A DNA stretch of 64,000 nt from Dermatemys mawii (lineage: Eukaryota; Chordata; Testudines; Dermatemydidae). This document shows positions 20,530 through 34,199 of this stretch, in pieces. Location of the stretch: the NCBI GenBank assembly GCA_007922305.1, contig ML677351.1, positions 17,699,119-17,763,118 on the forward strand. Reading direction: 5' to 3'. Position 1 is the stretch's first letter; every line of letters starts with the position of its first letter. The position numbers and the translations under genes were made by a program. The notes beneath the pieces were generated by a model, which worked only from the letters and a program-made list of their open reading frames with translations, had not been told where the DNA came from and did no database searches.

Positions 20530-23265
20530 TGTGGCTCTTAGATGTCTGCATACTAATGCAAGAAGTATGGGGAATAAACAGGAAGAATTAGAAACACTAG
20601 TGAATAATCACAGCTATGACAGTTGGCATCACAGAGACTGGATGGGATAATACACAACTGGAATACTGGCACAGTAGAGTGCAGTTTGTTCAGGAAGGAC
20701 AGGCAGGGAAAAAGGAGGCAGTGGTGCCTTATATCAAAGATGTATACACTTGCACTGACATTGAGATGGAAACAGGGAACAGAGACTTGTTGGAAGTCTC
20801 TGGGAAAAGGATAAAAAGGGTAAAAAATACCCTGTCATGACAGGGATCGACTACAGACCACCTAACCAGGAAGTGGTAGATGGGGCTTTTTTAAAAAAAC
20901 AAAACAAAACACAAAAAACACCCCTAAAAATCATCCAAAGCACAGGACTTGGTGGCAATGGAGGACCTTCAACTACCCAGACATCTGTTGGGAAAACAAC
21001 ACAGCAGGGCATAGATTATCCAAGAAGATTTTAGAATGCATTGGAGACAATTTTTTTTATTTCAGAAGGTTGGGGAAAGCAACTAGGGGAGAGGCCGTTC
21101 TACATCTGATTTTGATCAATAGGGAGGAACTGGTTGATTATTTACAAGTGGAAGGCAGCTTAGGTGAAACTCATCATGAATGATGAGTTCATGATTCTAA
21201 GGAAGAGTAGAAAGGAAAAGAGCAGAATAAAACTAATGGATTTCAAGAAGACAGACTTTAGCAAATTCACGGAGTTGGCAAGTAAAATCCCATGGGAAGC
21301 AAGTTTAAGGGGAAAAATAGGTTGAGAGGGTTGGCAATTTTTTAAAGAGACATTATTAAGGAAAGATAGGAAGCATGGGAAAAAAGTGACCACCCTGGCT
21401 TATCCAGGAGATCTTCAATGAGCTGAAACTCAGAGAGAGTCCTACAAAAAGTGGAAGCTAGGTCAAATTATGAAGGATAAATATATTATATATATAAAAT
21501 ATAAGCATGTAGGGACAAAATTAGAATGGCCAAAGCACAAACTGACATTAAACTAGATGTTGCCATGTATGTCTCTAAGAACACATTCTAAAAATATATA
21601 AGAAGCTAGAGGAAGATCAAGGACAGGGTAGGATCATTATTCATTGTGTGGGTGTGGGTGTGTGTGAAATACCACCCAACAAAAATTGTGGAATTACCGG
21701 ATTTGCTTCAGTGAAAGTGAGGTAAGATCTGAGGCTAAAATAGAGGACACGCAAGTTAAAAATTACTTAGACAAAAGTAGATGTCTTCAAGTTGGTAGGG
21801 CCTGATGTACTGTACATTCTTGAATGCTCAAGAGCTGACTGAGGAGATATTAGCCATTAGTGATTATCTTCAAAAACTCTGAGAAGATAGGAAAGATTCC
21901 AGAGGAGCAGAAGAGGGGAAGTATAGTGCCAATCTAGATCCAGGGAATTATAGACCAGTTAGTTTAACTTCAGTACACAGAAAAATAATGGACCAAATCA
22001 AGAAACCAATTTACAAATCACCTAGAAGATAAGTAACAGAGTCAATATGAATTTGTCAAAAACAAATCACATTAAAACAGCCCAATAACTTTGACAGATT
22101 AACAGCACTTGTGAATTGGGGGTGGGGGGGAAGAGAAATGGAAGATGTGGTATGTTGTGTCTCACCTTCTCATAAATAAATTAGGGATATATAGCCTAGA
22201 TGGAGCTATTATAGATGGGTGCATAACTGGTTGGAAAATCATTGAGAGAGAGTAATTGTCAGTGACCCACAATCAAGATGGAAAGGCATATTGAATAGGG
22301 TCCAGCAGGTATCAGTCCTAGGTCTGGCTTTGTTCAATAGCTTCATAAATGAGTAAGATAATGGCATAGAGAGTACACGTATAAACTTTGTGGATGAAGA
22401 TACCAAATGGGGAGGGATTGCAAGTGCTTTGAAAGATCGTTTTGAATTGTAATTCTATCTGGACAAACCAGGGAAATTATTTGAAGTAAACAGGATGAAA
22501 TTCAATAAGGACAAATGCAATGTTCCTGCCTAAGTGGGGTACTATCAGTTGCACATGTACAAAATGGGAAATGATGCCCAGGAAGGAATACTGTGGAAAG
22601 AGTTCTGAGGGCTATAGTGGATCACAGGCTAAATGAGAGTCAACAACATAATACTGTTTTAAAAAAAGTAAACATGATTCTGGGAATGTATCAGCAGGTG
22701 TGTTGTAAGCCAGACATGAGAAGTGATTCTTCCACTTTACTCTGTTCTGATTAGGGCCCTACTGGGAATATTGTGTCCAGTTCTGTATACCACATTTCAG
22801 GAAAGATGTGGACAAATTGAAGAAAGTCTAGAGGAGAGCAACAAAAATGATTAAAGGTCTGAAAAACAAGACCTAGGTGGGAAGATTGAAGAAGATGGGT
22901 TTGTTTAGTAAGGAGCAGAGAAGACTGAGGGGGAACATGATAACAGTTTTCAAGTACATAAACTGTTATCAGAAGTAAGAGGCTGAAAAATTATTTACTT
23001 AACCTCTGAGGATCATACAAGAAGCAATGGGCTGAAAATGCAGGGAGCGAGATTTAGGCTGAACATTAGGAAAAACTTCCTAACTGTCAGGGTGGTTAAG
23101 CACTGGAATAAATTGCCTAGGGAGGTTGTGGAATCTCCAGCATTGGAGATTTTTAAGAGCAGGTTAGACAAACACCTGTCAGGAATAGTCTAGATAATAC
23201 TTAGTCCTGCCTTGAGTGCTGGGGACTGGACTAGGTGACCTTTTGAAATTCCTTCCAGTCCTTTA
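20530..23265 (+). mobile_element. CR1 LINE copy B, nearly colinear ORF2 to 3' end, inactive
   Basis: The copy runs endonuclease to reverse transcriptase to 3' UTR in normal CR1 order. The endonuclease region starts near 20550; the peptide GITET is legible near 20625 and YRPPNQ near 20855. The reverse-transcriptase domain covers roughly 21.7-22.7 kb. Its catalytic box reads FVDEDTK near 22390, where FADDTK is usual, so an extra codon sits in the active site. Many stops and frameshifts are present. The 3' end (gaacattaggaaaaacttcc to ccttccagtccttt) is well preserved. It sits inside CR1 copy A; the exact junctions are not clean enough for a target duplication. Confidence 0.85.
21640..21668 (+). 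repeat. GT-rich simple repeat
   Basis: An imperfect gtgtgggtgtgggtgtgtgtg tract, probably grown after insertion of CR1 copy B, because it lies within it. Confidence 0.85.
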
Positions 23266-23470
23266 TTTGGAAAAAAAAATGTTGAAAACATATTTAAGTC
23301 TGGAGAAAATAAGTTACAAGGACAGAAGATATGCTTTAGCCAAACACATACAAAGTTATTGAGCTGAAGATTGGGGATAACTAGGTGAAGTATAGCAGCC
23401 TGTGAGATACAGGAAGGCCAGACTAAATGATCCAAAAGTCCTTTTCAGCCTTAAACTGTGTGAAACTATA

Positions 23471-24819
23471 GGGCCTAAAGATCAATAAAAATCCTAGATT
23501 CAAAAAAGATCTTTTCCAGACGTTGTACAGAGATTCCTCCCTACTCTGTCACCACTCTCTTCATATCAGGATTACTAAAGTCTCAAGTCAAATTTCTTAA
23601 AACAGGGAGGAAGTATTGCTGGCATTGTGCCCAGAAGCCTCTGAGCATTACCTATAGAGACATGCCTTTTTATCTGTCACAGACTTTTACCTCCCTCCAG
23701 TCTTTGTAGAGACTGACATCATCCACAGCCAAATCTAACAAGAAGTTTAAGTCTCTGATAAGCATGGTCCCTGCAGAAACTGTCACCTGAGGTTAAGGTA
23801 TAGTGTTTACTCAAGTTCCTATAAAACCCTACCATATTTTAGAAATCATTCCTTGATTTTCTCAATCCTCAAGGAACAGTTTCTAAAAAAGCACTTCCAT
23901 ATGGCAGTAGGCTCAATGGGAGATTCAATTGGCCCAGGCCTTTCTCTCATGAATAGTGTAAAGATCCCAAGGTTATAATTACATTTTGAAGATGAAGGTG
24001 TGCACAGGCACTTTTCCTCTTTATGCCTAGGTATTCCCAGTTCAGGAAGTTCCACAAAAGTCAGAGTAAATTTTATTAGTTCAGGTTAAGCGTTTTCTGC
24101 TCATCAGAGATGAGCCTCAATTTTCATTTAAAGGGTCAGCTGGAAACAAATACATTGTGGAAATCTGAGACAGTAATTTCTCAAAAATCCTTGAGATGTT
24201 TCTTTATCATCCACAACAGAAGAGCTAGGATCTAAGTCTGTGTCTACAGTTGGACGTCACGAGCTGTTCTGGTGGCTACTTATGAATCTTAACTTTTCTA
24301 ATGTAAGCAAGGCCCGAACCAAGGCCTGAACCCTTTTGCCTTCTCAAAAGGAGACCACCTTATTGTTTACTAGTAATATTTCATTTATGGGCCAAGACAA
24401 AGACCCCCAGGCATACTCTGGCAAGGAGCTCTGAGTCACTGACTTCAAAACCATTTGCACAGAGTCTTAAGGAAGTGAATCACACAGTATACAAAAAAAT
24501 TAACATTTATAATCATGCATTCGATGGAAATAGCAAATGCAGTAAAATTTTGCAGCCTTTTTTTAAAAAAAGGAGGTTCCAGTAAAGGAATATCACATAA
24601 TCTGTGGGCAGCAAGAAGTTACCACTGTCATCTCACATTCTGAATTAATGAGCTACAAGAAATTTCCATCTTGTCAGCGCAGATTCCAGAAATGATCAGA
24701 CAAGTGCAAGGCCCTGGCACCTGTTATGAGTAAATAGTTGAAAAACACATGGAAGGGTAGGAGGTACCCCATCATCATTTGCTAAACCACCCTCCTACCT
24801 TCTTTACAGCACAATGGAG
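23471..24819. other. Unassigned sequence
   Basis: No gene or repeat recognised. Confidence 0.4.
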
Positions 24820-24893
24820 GAAATCTTGGTTCCACTGATGTCAGTGGAAGTTTTGTCATTGACTTCAACAGGTCCAGGATTCCCCTTCTCTCC
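24820..24893. repeat. Dispersed 'attgacttcaa' motif block
   Basis: Contains tccactgatgtcagtggaag and cattgacttcaacagg. Similar blocks, built on a partly palindromic ccattgacttcaatgg core, occur near 2573, 25830, 28110-28185, 49300-49360 and 56520. This is a familiar old repeat segment in sauropsid genomes whose class I cannot name with certainty. Confidence 0.5.
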
Positions 24894-25599
24894 AATATGT
24901 GCACTGAGGACTACATACTGTTCCCACTTTATATATCAGTGGATTTAATCCAGATTCTGACTGGATTGTTTTCAGGACAGTCCCCTTCTTGGTTTTATCC
25001 ACCAAGTTTGTTCAGAAGACAGGCATATGATGTCAAATGGTAGAAATATTAATTTCATCTTTCTCCCTGCTGAAGTACACAAAATATAAGGAAGCCCAGG
25101 AAAAATGGTTCTCCCAGTATGTTGTGATAACTGGTATTTGTCAGTCACTTTTTAGACAAGTTCTTTGTTCCATACAAGACTCTCAGGTGAAAGTGAAAAG
25201 GAAATCCAAGGAAATTCACCAGTGAGTACTGCTCCTGGATGATTTTTATAGACCGCTTCATGATCTTCAAAGGTGGGTCCTTTTCTATTTATATTATACC
25301 GCAGCATTCTGACAATCTAGAATAGAATCTCATTTGTCTAAAATTTTATTTTATAGCTTTTTTATTATGTATCATAGAAATAAATAATAATGCTTTATGT
25401 ATTTATAATAATGATAGACAGCTAGCCTAAGCCATGACCTGTGTTGCTGCGGCCACACCTTTTTTTTCTCGTGCGCTAGATCAAGCGGAGCTAGTGAATC
25501 GGTCCACTTCTGTTGGGAAGCACTCTGCCAGCCGCTGCGTGGCCATATCCTTAGGTACCTTAGCACATTCCAGCAAAGAATCTTAAGGAACTTTTTGAT
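24894..25599. other. Unassigned sequence with a short GC-richer patch
   Basis: At 25440-25560 there is a patch of higher GC (tgctgcggccacacc, gccgctgcgtggcc) that looks like part of a turtle inverted-repeat element, but no ends could be found. The rest is unassigned. Confidence 0.35.
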
Positions 25600-25980
25600 A
25601 ATTAAACCTCACAATTTGCCCAGGTATATTGTAACCATTTTCTAAATGGGCAAACTAAGCCAGAGGGCAAGGCTAAGGACCGGCTTCTGATTTCATTAGA
25701 TTATATACCTTTGGAACAGAATGGTTCCATCTACCCATATGTTTGTATAGCACCTAGCTCATTGTGTTAATTATTACTTATAGTGTGGAATTACGCAGTG
25801 TAAAACAAAAAGTAACTCCACTTAAAGCAGTGGAGTTTGGCAAGCAGAGGTAAAAGATCAGAACCATGCTGTAAGTGACTTGCTGAAGGTCACACCTCAG
25901 GTCACGGTGACACAGCTGGATAGAGAAACTAGAAATTCTTACTCACTTCCTGGCTTTAACCACCAGATAATGCTGCACAT
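25600..25980 (+). mobile_element. MIR/CORE-SINE relic, interrupted
   Basis: The left part has ttttctaaatgggcaaacta, the classic MIR core phrase, and the right part has gtgacttgctgaaggtcacac followed by the tail. About 190 bp between 25680 and 25865 separates them. That segment contains tttgtatagcacctagctca and a tccacttaaagcagtggag block, both from other old dispersed repeats. MIR is an ancient amniote SINE with no coding capacity. Confidence 0.65.
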
Positions 25981-28099
25981 CATCTGTGCAATACAATGCA
26001 GCATGTGAAAATTTGTATTACTGGTACAGAACTAGTGAGCACAAGGGTCAAAATATTGAATAGCTATATGTCATTCCATTCAGGGTCAGTAGTGGTTATC
26101 TCACATTTTCAGAAAAAAGTATACCTTTAGCTTAATCTAGCACAGATTATTTAAACAGATGTTTCTCAGCGAGGAGTTGGTGGGGGAAAGACATGGAACA
26201 AAGTCATTTAGAAATTAATACCTTCACCCTCAAGCTGATTTTACTCTAGTTTATGAAAATGAATCTCAGAACAATAAATGAAAAAAAAGCCATTGTACTT
26301 CCTCTTGACATAGAAGTAGCAGTTCATGGCATTTCTATTCTTATGTTTCTAAAATTTAGGGAAAACAATTTTCTAGTCATAAAGTCAGCTTTTGTATGTT
26401 GTAGTTAATGCCATCCTACTGCGTGTACATCATAAAAAAGTAGTACAGAACTTCCAGAATAAGCAAGCACCAATAGAGGAAGCAATGAAAGACCTTGCCT
26501 CTAGGCTCCATTGGGCATTTTTAGCTCTGAGCAAGACTGAAAAATGAACTCTTGCTTCGCATTGGATAAATTGCTGTATCTTATGCAGTCAGTGATTCTG
26601 GTTACCTTGATAAGGAAGCCTAAATTTTAAATAGATGCAATCACTGGGGAATGGGGAGGAAGGGGCTTAACATTTTTTGCTTGAAAGATTCTTCCAACGT
26701 TTTGCATGTCCCACATCAGCAGGGGTGCCTCATGCCATCTGGTTAATGGCGTAGCAAAGAAAACCATGACATGACATCTGGAGGATATTAAATGATTTTC
26801 AATAGCACATGTAACATAACTAATATCTTAAAAGATCTACAAATCATCTCAGATACCTCATACTGGGACACTTAAATGTTGATGTTTGTGCACTGGATGC
26901 AAGAAACGGTGGTAAGATTTTAGGGCTATTTCTAGGGTACTAGTATGCGAACAGCTCATTTTATTGCTCATGTTAACTAACATTTGTCTAGTGTTGTAAA
27001 AGTAAACTGACTGAAGGTAGAACAACAGAAAACACATTTCTTTATCTGAACCTGCTTGCACAGATGTTGTGTCCATAGTCTTTACATATTCCTCTATGGA
27101 AAAAAAATGGATTGTCACTTGTAGACTGGAAGGGCTGTGACTTAGTTACTACCTACCTGGGCTGAAGCTGAAACCAATTATTTGTACAGACCAAAATTGT
27201 TCCACATGCTTTACAGACCAAAAAAAGTACAATCATCTTTTACTCTGGGATCGCACATAACTGGGTTTCAATAAAGCTTACTGAGTGGTATCCAAATGCT
27301 ACTTTTTCCACCTTCAGCATGTCTGCAGAAGATTAACCTGTTCTTGGATCATGAGAGCTAAAAACCCTTTCCTGAATTTCAAAAAGGAAAGCTAAAAATC
27401 ATTGTTCTAATCAAGTTTTAAAATGATACATTTTGATCAAAAAGAGTCAGTTGTGTGCTGCTGCCCAGAAGCCAGCGTGTGGATAAACTGGCAGAAGGCA
27501 ATGTGATAAATTTAATTGCTGAATGAAATGACAGGAAGACTAGCATTGACAGAATGGCTAAATATAAAACAATTGTTGGCTTTTACAGGAATGTTTAACA
27601 GGAAGACAAACATGAATGTATCCGTAGCTATTTATGATGGAGGTGCAAGTCATGGCTCCATGCTTCAGGCTGAATTGATGTATTTAAAGGAAAACAACCC
27701 ATAAGTATCACTAGCTGAGGATGAACTACACTGGATGTACAACAGTACAGAACAAAATAAACTGATGCTTACCCCCTTTCTCAGTGCAAGTTTGTATCTC
27801 TCAGCATCCAGATACTGAAAGCTCATTTGGGAAAAACTAAGTCTAAGATTAACCAAAAGGGATTGTGAAGTCATCAGGAGCTTCTTTCTAAGGAACAAAG
27901 GGACAAATTCTACTGTCCACAATAACTCCTCTGACTGAATTATTACAGATCTATGCCTGTTTAAGTGAAAGCAGAATAGGGCCCAATGTCATACCTCCCC
28001 GAGTGAAGAACTGACTGGGCTATTTCCACACATACAAATGAGGCTCTTCCACCATTAAGATGAGGAATTTGTGCCTTACAAAAAGAGCCAACAAGTGCT
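25981..28099. other. Unassigned sequence
   Basis: No exon or repeat recognised. Open frames up to 86 codons lack domains. Confidence 0.4.
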
Positions 28100-28190
28100 G
28101 CTCTTTACACTGGCTCAAATCTAGAGTAACTATTGAAGTCAGGGGAATTACTCCAATTTATACCAGTGTGAGCAGGATTTAGTCATTGGT
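28100..28190. repeat. Dispersed 'attactccaatttataccagtg' type block
   Basis: Words such as tacactggctcaaatct and ttgaagtcaggggaattac belong to the same old repeat group as 24820-24893. Confidence 0.45.
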
Positions 28191-30229
28191 AAAGAGGAGC
28201 TAAAGATGTTCTTTCATTTCAGTAAGATTCCATTACCGAATGAGAAGTCAGCACTGACATCCTAGGTAGTACTGTCTAGTACATTTTGATGTGTCCAAGG
28301 ACATATATATGAAAAGCAATGCATTCTGGAAGGGGGTGATGTCTAAAGAACACCAATATGTTAGGTACGAACTGGTGTGTGGAGAATCTGCTGGCGTGAA
28401 TTAAAGGTTCCCTAGTGCACATCATTATACTTTTGTGGGGTGCATATTTATCTTATTTCCATGCATATTACTTTCTTATTAAAGATTGTTTTACTATTTT
28501 AGAAATACTGCATAATAAAGCATGGTGCCTTCATCCCAAGGATTTGAGGTTTCCGAGTTATTTACGAAGCGAGTTAAAGTCTATAAATGAGAATTTCAGT
28601 ATGAAAAAAACCTTGAGACTGTCATAGTATGACTGCTGATCAAAATAACACAGACAATATTTTAATCATAATTTTTTTTCCTTTGAGCATTCAGAATTCT
28701 TTGTATGAAAAAGGACTTTCTGACCTTGGCCTCTGATTCCCTTTCAAAACATCCTACTTATGACCCCTTGTCTTATCTATCTTCAGAAAAAGATAGCACT
28801 GCCAATAATTTCCATCAAGCAAGGTTCTGAATATTTCAATATGGTCTTTTCCTTAACTTTTTCCCCTCCAAGTGTACATTTTCCCCAGTGTACATATAAT
28901 TTTATTAACTGGACTGTAAAGCTCTTAATTGCTGATTCTGTGAAAAGCCTTATGGTCTGTTTAATGCCATTTTGTATGCCTTGGGACACCTAGTAACATA
29001 GTCAGAAAAAGACAGCAAGATGTTCTTGAAGTATAATACAAAGTGCTGACAATATTCAGAGTACGTCTGGAAGTATCAACAGAACTCTGAAAGTAAGGAT
29101 AGAAATTGTTATCAGAACAATGATGTTTTTGTTTTTTATTTTTATTGTTTAAAGCTGAGAAAAGAGCTCTTCTATAAAACTATCTGAACTACTTCATTTA
29201 CTATTTAGTTTTGAGTATGTTATGGACTCAATATGCAACATCGTTCTTAAAGTTGTTCATAATTTCTTTATGTTGAAGTCAACACCCAGCAGAGTTTAAA
29301 GACATAAAATACTTTAAATCTTGACATTTATTCAGGACTCCCAGTGTTCTCCTTCCAAAAGGAACTTAAGCATTTATTACCTAAAGGTCAACATGATTGG
29401 GTGAAGAGGTGAAGGCCCATAAATAGGAACATCAATTAAGATTTTAATGTTTTTATGCATGCTCAGATGAATTAAATATTCCAAAAGTTTACTAAATAGG
29501 AGGCAATAAATAGTGTAGTCTTTAATCTCAAAGTGGCAACTTGAGGTAATCCCAAGGTGGGGGTTTTGTTTTGTTTTTACAAATATCATCAAGTGTTCTA
29601 AATCTATTTAGATTCAGTGGATACATACTGATCATCTAACCACACATTTGGATACATAAATCAGGTAAGATACTCAAGTTGATAAAACACTAAAAATATT
29701 GCTAAATTTTCACTACACGAAGCAAAAATAGATCTCATAGCTTTGCATAAAAACCTTTGAGTCCTGTACTGTATTATACTACCAAGTACATCAGCACATT
29801 GACCAACTTCTGCGCTGTGAGAGTATTATGTTGTCTTCAGCTACACTTTGTCATACTGTTAATCACAGAGTGGTGGACCCCGCTATTTAATTTTACAAAT
29901 ATACAGAATGGGCTCCTTCAGAATTGCTTTGTTTTGTTAAATATTATGCAAATCTCTATTGAAAAATGGGCATAGACGAAATGAGACATTTTAAATTTAA
30001 AATGTAAATTTAGGCTCTTGAGCTTCTCCTGCACAAGCTGATAAAAATCACGGTGCCCTGAAATATAGTAGTGGAGATTTGTTTTCCCTTAATTTCTACT
30101 ATACTTTCTTCTTTTACCTCTTCACTCTTTCTATAGCTACATTTTGGTAATTCCTCCTCCTTCCCTCTCCCTCTGTCGGTAGGGGTCCCAGACTGCTCTG
30201 TTGTTGGCTTGCTCCTATTTCTACGTCTT
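28191..30229. other. Unassigned AT-rich sequence
   Basis: No gene or repeat recognised. 30.1-30.2 kb is pyrimidine-rich and leads into the L2 relic. Confidence 0.4.
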
Positions 30230-30670
30230 TGCCAGGTATTCACATCCTCTCACCTGGCTTTAATCAGTCACCATATGGATGATTCTCAAATCTGCACATC
30301 CATTCCTGACGCTCATTCCTTCATCCAGTTCCACATTTCAGCCCATCTCTCTGACATCTCCTCTCCCTCTGGAAGTTCCAGCATCAATCCAAGCTTAAAC
30401 ATAACCCCAAAACACATCCATTCTTCCTATGTAGTCAATGGTGACAAAACAGTCAACTCAGGACCATAGTTTGGGTGCTAGTTTTGACTTCTTCCTCTCT
30501 CTTGCCCATCATACCCAGGTTGCTTCCACATCTCAACAGATCTAAGATCTGACCTTTGTCTTCTGAGGAGATAGCAAAATCTCTCACCCATGTCCTCACT
30601 TCCTCTTCTGAATAATACAACCTCTTCTCGCCTCCTTGACACCGATGTTAGGCCCTTCCGTTCATACAAC
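30230..30670 (+). mobile_element. L2-type LINE reverse-transcriptase relic
   Basis: The pyrimidine-rich coding style and a recognisable catalytic-box neighbourhood identify it. In the + frame, HHMDDSQICTS (near 30270-30300) corresponds to the YADDTQ-like region of L2 reverse transcriptase, with the Y and A replaced. Downstream, the phrases ttccacatttcagccc, gacatctcctctcc and ccatcatacccaggttgctt follow the L2 order. The frame is broken by stops, and no 3' end is seen. Confidence 0.65.
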
Positions 30671-33600
30671 ATTCAGTTGTAACCTGCTTAACTTCAATTG
30701 AAACATCTTTTCTCCAGTTTAAAAAAAAAGTGAGGAAATAAAAATTTCATTCCATTAAGTACTTTTTACTCACCAAAGCGTTTCTCTAACACAATATAAT
30801 TGTGTTCCAGACAGCAAATTTCAGCAGTTGATATACACAAAAAGGATGATGCTGGGAAGACCTGACTGTTCTCAACACTACTTTGAGGTAAGGGAGTAAG
30901 ACAAAACTAACTTCTACCATCAAGAACTTTAATCACAAAATGTCAGCAAGATGCATGAAGCTGTATATATGTACTCAACTGGGAACATTCCTTAGATATC
31001 TGAGTCAGTGTTGGACAAATGTACCCCAGTCTCATGAAACAGACATGGATTATGTGAGGATTTGGGAATCTTTCTATACAGTTTATTAGCTATATGAGAC
31101 TATGAACTCTCTGTATTTACATCAGGCTGTAAACTTCATTTTGAATATGCAGCTCATTGCCTGTTTGCCTCCATGTTGGGCTGAAGCCCAAAAATAAAGA
31201 TATACAACTGACCATAGAGGATAGCTGACTAAGTACCTAATCATTGGAAATCTATTCATTCTAGACAAGAGACTGGCCCCTGAAGGAGGACTGGTTTAGC
31301 AAGGAAAAGTTACCTTGGTAACAGTCATCTGGCCATGGTTTGTGCTCAGGTGTGGAAGCTGAGAAGGGTGTCAACAGACATAAGGGGCTGAAAGTTTGAA
31401 AAAGGCAGAAGTTGGGCTGCTCAAGGGCCATTTTTCTCCAAGCATGAGGGAGAAACAGCCCATTCTGTGGCAGCCCTCGAGTCATGCACTGAAGCCAAAA
31501 TGACCTTGGACAACCTAAGGGACTCTGAAACAGCCTAAAGAATGCCCTGAAGTTGAGAGGGATGTGCACGTAGTGTTTATTGCTTTATAGGATATATGCT
31601 TTACATTAAGTAAAAGAGCATAAATGTGTTAGATCCTATGCAAAACGTGTGTTAACTTTTTCACAACTACTGTGTATGACTGAGAGCTTCATACACCTTT
31701 GCAGAGGAGTTTTGAGAGACAGTATGTTTAAGTACCAAACTGAAACTGAGGCCCACTGATGCACCCAGAGGGGTAACCGTTAGGCAGATAGACAGTGGGT
31801 TCCAGCTCTCAGAAGGGGATGCCAGATAGAAGGTTGGTGCCCAGAGTGTGCACTCTGGGACCCTGAGATTGGGGCAGTGCCTGAACTCCATTCATGCTTG
31901 CAGGACTTAAAATACCAGGGGAAATCCAGACACATAGAAGCTTGGATTCCCTGCGCAGCAGGCCTAGGAAACTGCCAGGTGGGGATGCTTATTAGAATCT
32001 ATATAGATGGCTCTAGAATCTGGCCTGTTTCAACAGGACTTCTGCTATAGCTCCACATTTTAGTAATAACAATTTACCTCTCTTCTCTATGAAGAATGGA
32101 GTAGTTTGACTGTATTTTTGACATAATGTCCAATTTACAGAGATCAACATTTGGACTCTCTCCTAAACTATTAGTAGTTGAGCATATCATTAGAAATTGC
32201 AGTAAGATCTTACATTGATCAGTTGCCTCCATTTCAGACTGTATCAGCGATCACTATAGTTTAAGTGGCTTAAAATCACATTTCGTTTAGGTTACAAACA
32301 CAATGAAGGCTAAAAAGAAAACACCTTGAGTCATCCTGGACCTCTCAAAGGAGTAATCCCTATTTAATCTTGAAATGGAATAGAAGTTGGCAATGAAAAA
32401 AAAAGTTCCTCCATTTGCCATAAACAAATGAGTTATTTGAGGGGAGCCCTTGACTTTTCTAAAATGTATCTTAATGACATGAAGAAACCCCATTCGTAGA
32501 TCAACCCAGACTCTCAAATTAGTAGTTGATTTAGTCATTAAAAGACTGTTGTATTTAGAATCTTTTGTACTATTACTAGACATTATGTTTTTGTGAGCGA
32601 ATGATGGGCCTTTAAGGGAAGTTTGTGTTTTCTATAGTAAAGCCATCTTTGCTGAGGAGCTATCAATCCAAATGTGGATTTCAAGGAGTGGGTTAGCTGT
32701 TGTGAGGAAACAGGAGAATATAAATCTTCATGGATATAAGCTGCACTGTCAGATCCATCACTCTACAAATTAACATCCACGTAGTCCTGCTGAATGGAAT
32801 AATCAATTTCTACCTCCAAAATTCTTCAGCCCAGAGGCTTAGCAACTATACTTGTTTCTGCATTTGTCTGTCTAAGAGTTGGAACAGAATCAGTTACTAG
32901 GACTAGTTTAAGGACTTGTACCTTTCCCTCTAATTCTGTTATTAACTGCTATCTTTCTCCTCCTCCATCCTTGTCCTGTTCCTTCTCTCCCATTCAACAC
33001 CTCTGAATTTAACTAGTATACTGCCTGATGGAAGACCAAATTAAAAAAAAAAAAGACACACAAAACTAGACATCTTCAAAGAAGCATCACACTAGCATAC
33101 CACTGCTATATCAACTGTATAACACACAGCCATGTTCTTATCTAATATAGTATTGATAATCACAAACTGGAAACAGAAGTCAGGAGACAAAGCACGGTAT
33201 AAATCGAAGGACGAATGTCTTTATAATCAATGGGTCAGAAAAGAAAATGAAACCTTTATTCTTCAGAATCTGACTGCCTATTTCACTGTACAAAATACCA
33301 AAGAAGTGCAAGAACAATACGATTTTTGAGAACTTGAGAAACTAAGAAATTTTCCACAAAAATAAGCCAGGAAGAAAAGCTCTTCAACTTTTGGAAACAA
33401 GAGATGACAGAAAGAGCCTGGGGACATATGAAAGCCTGTCACCACATCACATGAACAATACAAAATGGACACATGGTGCACCCCCCTCATATTCCCTTGG
33501 GCACAGATGCTGTGTTAGCATTGGCAACTCTTGTATACCTTGTCATGCCAATAAAGTTACTGAAAGCGGAATTGAGATTAAACCCTCTGCTAAGGAAGAT

Positions 33601-33989
33601 AGACTAATTAGACTTCTTTTTTGCACCTGCCATTACCAGATTCTGGTTCTGAGATAGCTTCTACTATCAACATTTCCACGTGAATGGGAGGACTCTTAAA
33701 ACTTTCCTGCTCAAGCTGTTGTATGTCTTCCAATCATCCTTGCCTTTGCTCATCAGGTGCTTGCTGCCTGTTACCCTGGGTACTTAGAATAATCCACTGG
33801 AATCCACTGGAATTGTGATTTATTTCACTCATTTTTGGCTATCCCTCAGGCGCTATCATCTGTCCCCACTCTATCGATTTCTTTTCTGGAGCTAACCAGC
33901 ATTTCCCTTCTGCATCAGGATAAAGCTGACACTCCTCATTTGCTCAGACTGTAGACATATCTGAATACAAATAGGTTTAAAATGTATGA
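30671..33989. other. Unassigned sequence
   Basis: No gene recognised. 31.26-32.0 kb has a base composition somewhat richer in GC, with tggcccctgaaggagg and gggaccctgagattgggg, and could be a decayed LTR-type element, but no ends are visible. A direct repeat of ccactggaat occurs at about 33796-33815. The remainder shows nothing. Confidence 0.35.
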
Positions 33990-34140
33990 GCTTGATTCTG
34001 GCCAAAGTTTTCAAAAGTCACTGTAAATTCAGCATGATGTTGGGTGCCCAACTTGAGGCACCTTAAAGGCTTCTGATTTTCAGAAAGTACAGAGACTACT
34101 GCCTCTGAGAATCAGTCCCCCTTTAAGGTGTCCTAGGATA
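33990..34140. repeat. Old dispersed repeat segment
   Basis: Words such as ccaaagttttcaaaagtca, gttgggtgcccaac and ctgattttcagaaagt appear in the order of a common sauropsid repeat segment. Class uncertain. Confidence 0.45.
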
Positions 34141-34199
34141 GACATCCAAACAATTCAGTTCTAAATTAATTTGACCTAAATTGCTGCTAAACAATAATA

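Larger units (their letters stand above)
19640..23470 (+). mobile_element. CR1 LINE copy A, split by two later insertions
   Basis: Three pieces of one CR1 subfamily lie in order: 19640-19787, 20079-20508 and about 23276-23470. The first two carry reverse-transcriptase sequence (the FADD-type box is altered to ctgtggatgacaca near 20150). The third is the 3' end, with ggccagactaaatgatcc and ccttaaactgtgtgaa. Its reading frame is broken by stops and indels. The hAT element at 19788-20078 and CR1 copy B at about 20530-23265 interrupt it, so copy A is the oldest layer here. Confidence 0.75.
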
